Shown here in pieces: positions 5,659-7,170 of a DNA stretch of 7,170 bases (positions are counted from its first letter, which is position 1; the number at the start of each line of letters is the position of its first letter). The DNA comes from an uncultured Eubacteriaceae bacterium. Lineage in GTDB: Bacteria; Bacillota; Clostridia; Lachnospirales; Lachnospiraceae. The DNA is taken from assembly GCA_945938055.1 (NCBI GenBank), contig CAMEUH010000125.1, positions 1 to 7,170 of the forward strand, read 5' to 3'. The notes under the pieces were generated by a model that worked only from the letters and a program-made list of their open reading frames with translations, searched no databases and was not told where the DNA came from. The position numbers and the translations under genes were made by a program.

Positions 5659-6732
5659 ATGAACTATTTTCGGAAAAAACATAAATATATTTATAACAGT
5701 GGGGTTACCATAGCCATTCTGGCAGTCGCATCGGTGTTCTGCCTGGTACTGCAGCAGTTTGTGTCGACGGATACTCATGTACCGTTGATTTTTGTACTGG
5801 CAGTATTGTTCATATCCAGGCTTACCGATGGGTATGCATATGGAATTGCTGCATCCATGCTGGCAGTAATCGGAGTAAATTTTGTATTTACCTATCCTTA
5901 TTTTGAATTTAATTTTACCCTTACGGGTTATCCGCTGACGTTTTTAACCATGCTGGCAGTAGCCATTTCGGTCAGTACGCTGACAACGCAGATTAAAAGA
6001 CAGGAAGCCATACGTCTGGAGGTGGAAAAAGAGAAAATGCGTGGAAATCTTCTGCGGGCTGTTTCACATGACATCAGGACACCTCTTACTTCCATCGTGG
6101 GTTCAGCTTCGGCGATTCTGGATAATGACAAGACCATTTCCCGGGAAAATCAGCTGGAACTGATACGAGATATCCGGGAAGAGGCGCAATGGCTGATAAG
6201 GATTGTGGAAAATCTCCTTTCTGTTACACGGATTAATGGAGAAGATGCACGAATTAACACGGATATGGAAGTGGTGGAAGAGGTCATAGGAAGTGCGGTT
6301 CTTAAGTTTAAGAAACGTTTTCCGGAGATTAAGGTTTCTGTGGACATACCACAGGAAGTGCTTTTAGTACCCATGGACGCCATTCTGATGGAACAGGTTC
6401 TTGTAAACCTTTTGGAAAATTCTGTGCTTCATGGAAAGACAACCTCCTGCATACAGATTAATGTTCTCAAAAACTATGAGGAAAACAGAGTGATTATCAC
6501 AGTGGAAGATGATGGGGAAGGAATCAGGGAATCGGTTCTGCCGACCATGTTTGAAGGAAATTTAAACTCCAGTGAAGGAGGGGAGTATGATTCCAAACGA
6601 AATATGGGAATCGGACTTTCGGTCTGCATGAGCATTGTTAAGGCACATAAGGGTGACATGAAAGCCGAAAATAAGAGCGATGGCGGAGCAAGAATCATGT
6701 TCTATCTTCCAATGCACAAGGAGGAAAAATAA
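5659..6732 (+). CDS. Short KdpD-like sensor histidine kinase (DUF4118 membrane domain, no KdpD N-terminal sensor)
   Basis: This membrane sensor kinase, by family analogy, senses potassium limitation or turgor and phosphorylates the KdpE-like regulator encoded next. Four hydrophobic segments at about 14-33, 42-54, 60-79 and 91-110 form the DUF4118 domain found in the middle of full KdpD. Next come the dimerisation domain with H-box SHDIRTPL (136-143, phospho-acceptor His137) and the ATPase domain with N-box (NLLENSVLH, 250-258), G1 box DDGEGI (284-289), F-box around 294-299 and G2 box MGIGLSV (316-322). At 357 residues it is far shorter than E. coli KdpD (about 890) and lacks the N-terminal KdpD and USP-like domains, so it may sense different inputs, for example without the cyclic-di-AMP-binding USP domain known in some Firmicute KdpDs. 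The ATG at 5659 has AAGGAG 8 nt upstream; the TTG at 5653 is too close to it. Its stop overlaps the next start (TAATG). Confidence 0.9.
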   Translation: MNYFRKKHKYIYNSGVTIAILAVASVFCLVLQQFVSTDTHVPLIFVLAVLFISRLTDGYAYGIAASMLAVIGVNFVFTYPYFEFNFTLTGYPLTFLTMLAVAISVSTLTTQIKRQEAIRLEVEKEKMRGNLLRAVSHDIRTPLTSIVGSASAILDNDKTISRENQLELIRDIREEAQWLIRIVENLLSVTRINGEDARINTDMEVVEEVIGSAVLKFKKRFPEIKVSVDIPQEVLLVPMDAILMEQVLVNLLENSVLHGKTTSCIQINVLKNYEENRVIITVEDDGEGIRESVLPTMFEGNLNSSEGGEYDSKRNMGIGLSVCMSIVKAHKGDMKAENKSDGGARIMFYLPMHKEEK

Positions 6733-7170
6733 TGGAAATTAAGGACAGGGTATTGATAATTGAAGATGATAAAAGTATTCGGAATTTTTTAAGAGCCATT
6801 CTGGAGGCCAATCATTATGATGTACTGATGGCAAATTCAGGTGTGGAGGCATACAGTATGATTACCTCCCAGTGCCCGGATGTGGTGATCCTGGATTTGG
6901 GACTTCCGGACATGGATGGGATGGAAATTCTGAAAAATGTAAGGGAATGGTCTTCCATGCCGATTCTGGTGGTATCAGCGAGAAGTCATGAAAAGGATAA
7001 GGTACAGGCTTTGGATCTGGGGGCGGATGATTATATTACCAAGCCATTTGGAACTTCAGAGCTTCTGGCAAGAGTACGTACTGCAATACGTCATACCAGA
7101 ACGTCTTGCATGAATGCGGAAAGCATCAAATCAGGAATTTTTGTGGCGGGTGGACTTAGCATAGATTATG
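6732..7170 (+). CDS. kdpE: KdpE-like OmpR-family response regulator, 3'-truncated by window end
   Basis: This is the transcription factor partner of the preceding kinase. The visible 146 residues hold a complete receiver domain: acidic pocket Asp12/Asp13 (IIEDDKSI), phospho-acceptor Asp55 (VILDLGLPDMDG), Ser82 (VVSAR), Lys104 (YITKPFG) and the LLARVRTAIRH exit helix. After a linker, FVAGGLSIDY starts the winged-helix DNA-binding domain in the manner of KdpE; the remainder, normally about 80 more residues, lies beyond the window. The ATG at 6732 shares its A with the kinase stop codon, and GGAGG (6720-6724) lies 7 nt upstream, so the two are translationally coupled. Members of this family bind tandem 11-bp direct repeats, such as the one at 5319-5340. 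The kdpE symbol rests on family resemblance and the DUF4118 kinase partner; whether it controls a Kdp, Trk or Ktr potassium system is not visible here. Confidence 0.88.
   Translation, partial: MEIKDRVLIIEDDKSIRNFLRAILEANHYDVLMANSGVEAYSMITSQCPDVVILDLGLPDMDGMEILKNVREWSSMPILVVSARSHEKDKVQALDLGADDYITKPFGTSELLARVRTAIRHTRTSCMNAESIKSGIFVAGGLSIDY

Overview
The window reads as chromosomal DNA from a low-to-moderate GC, anaerobic Firmicute, most likely a gut clostridium of the Lachnospiraceae type. This rests on family resemblance seen by eye: a Csp-like cytoplasmic S8 peptidase, an FdhD next to a rhodanese/TtcA-like fusion, a short KdpD-like kinase, and strong GGAGG-type ribosome binding sites. No database search was possible, so genus is not called. 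All six genes, plus one small-protein gene, lie on the + strand. No tRNA, rRNA, CRISPR array, insertion sequence or phage feature was seen.

Layout. (1) 1-1484: the 3' part of an ABC exporter half-transporter (membrane segments and ATPase), cut by the window start. (2) 1509-3502: a tightly coupled sulfur-handling pair. An FdhD-family sulfurtransferase overlaps by 4 bp a 398-residue fusion of a rhodanese domain to a TtcA-like PP-loop ATPase with extra cysteines. (3) 3503-3586: an 84-bp gap with a perfect dyad overlapping a possible -10 element. (4) 3587-5293: a 568-residue S8 peptidase of the Csp type with all catalytic residues present. (5) 5294-5447: a structured 154-bp intergenic region. It holds an 11-bp tandem direct repeat resembling an OmpR/PhoB-family regulator box placed 10 bp before a -10-like element, an 8-bp GC-rich hairpin, and a perfect 11-bp inverted repeat abutting the ribosome binding site. 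(6) 5448-5594: a 48-residue one-helix membrane protein of unknown function. (7) 5659-7170: a KdpD-like sensor kinase lacking the KdpD N-terminal sensor half, with its KdpE-like response regulator starting on the kinase stop codon (TAATG). The regulator is cut by the window end.

How the genes may work together. The FdhD and rhodanese/PP-loop proteins both handle persulfide sulfur and are probably translationally coupled, so a shared sulfur-delivery job is the main functional inference. The kinase/regulator pair probably responds to potassium or turgor by family analogy. The repeat box upstream of the small membrane protein is where such a regulator might bind, so the small protein could belong to the same regulatory unit. 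The ABC exporter and the peptidase have no visible functional link to the others.
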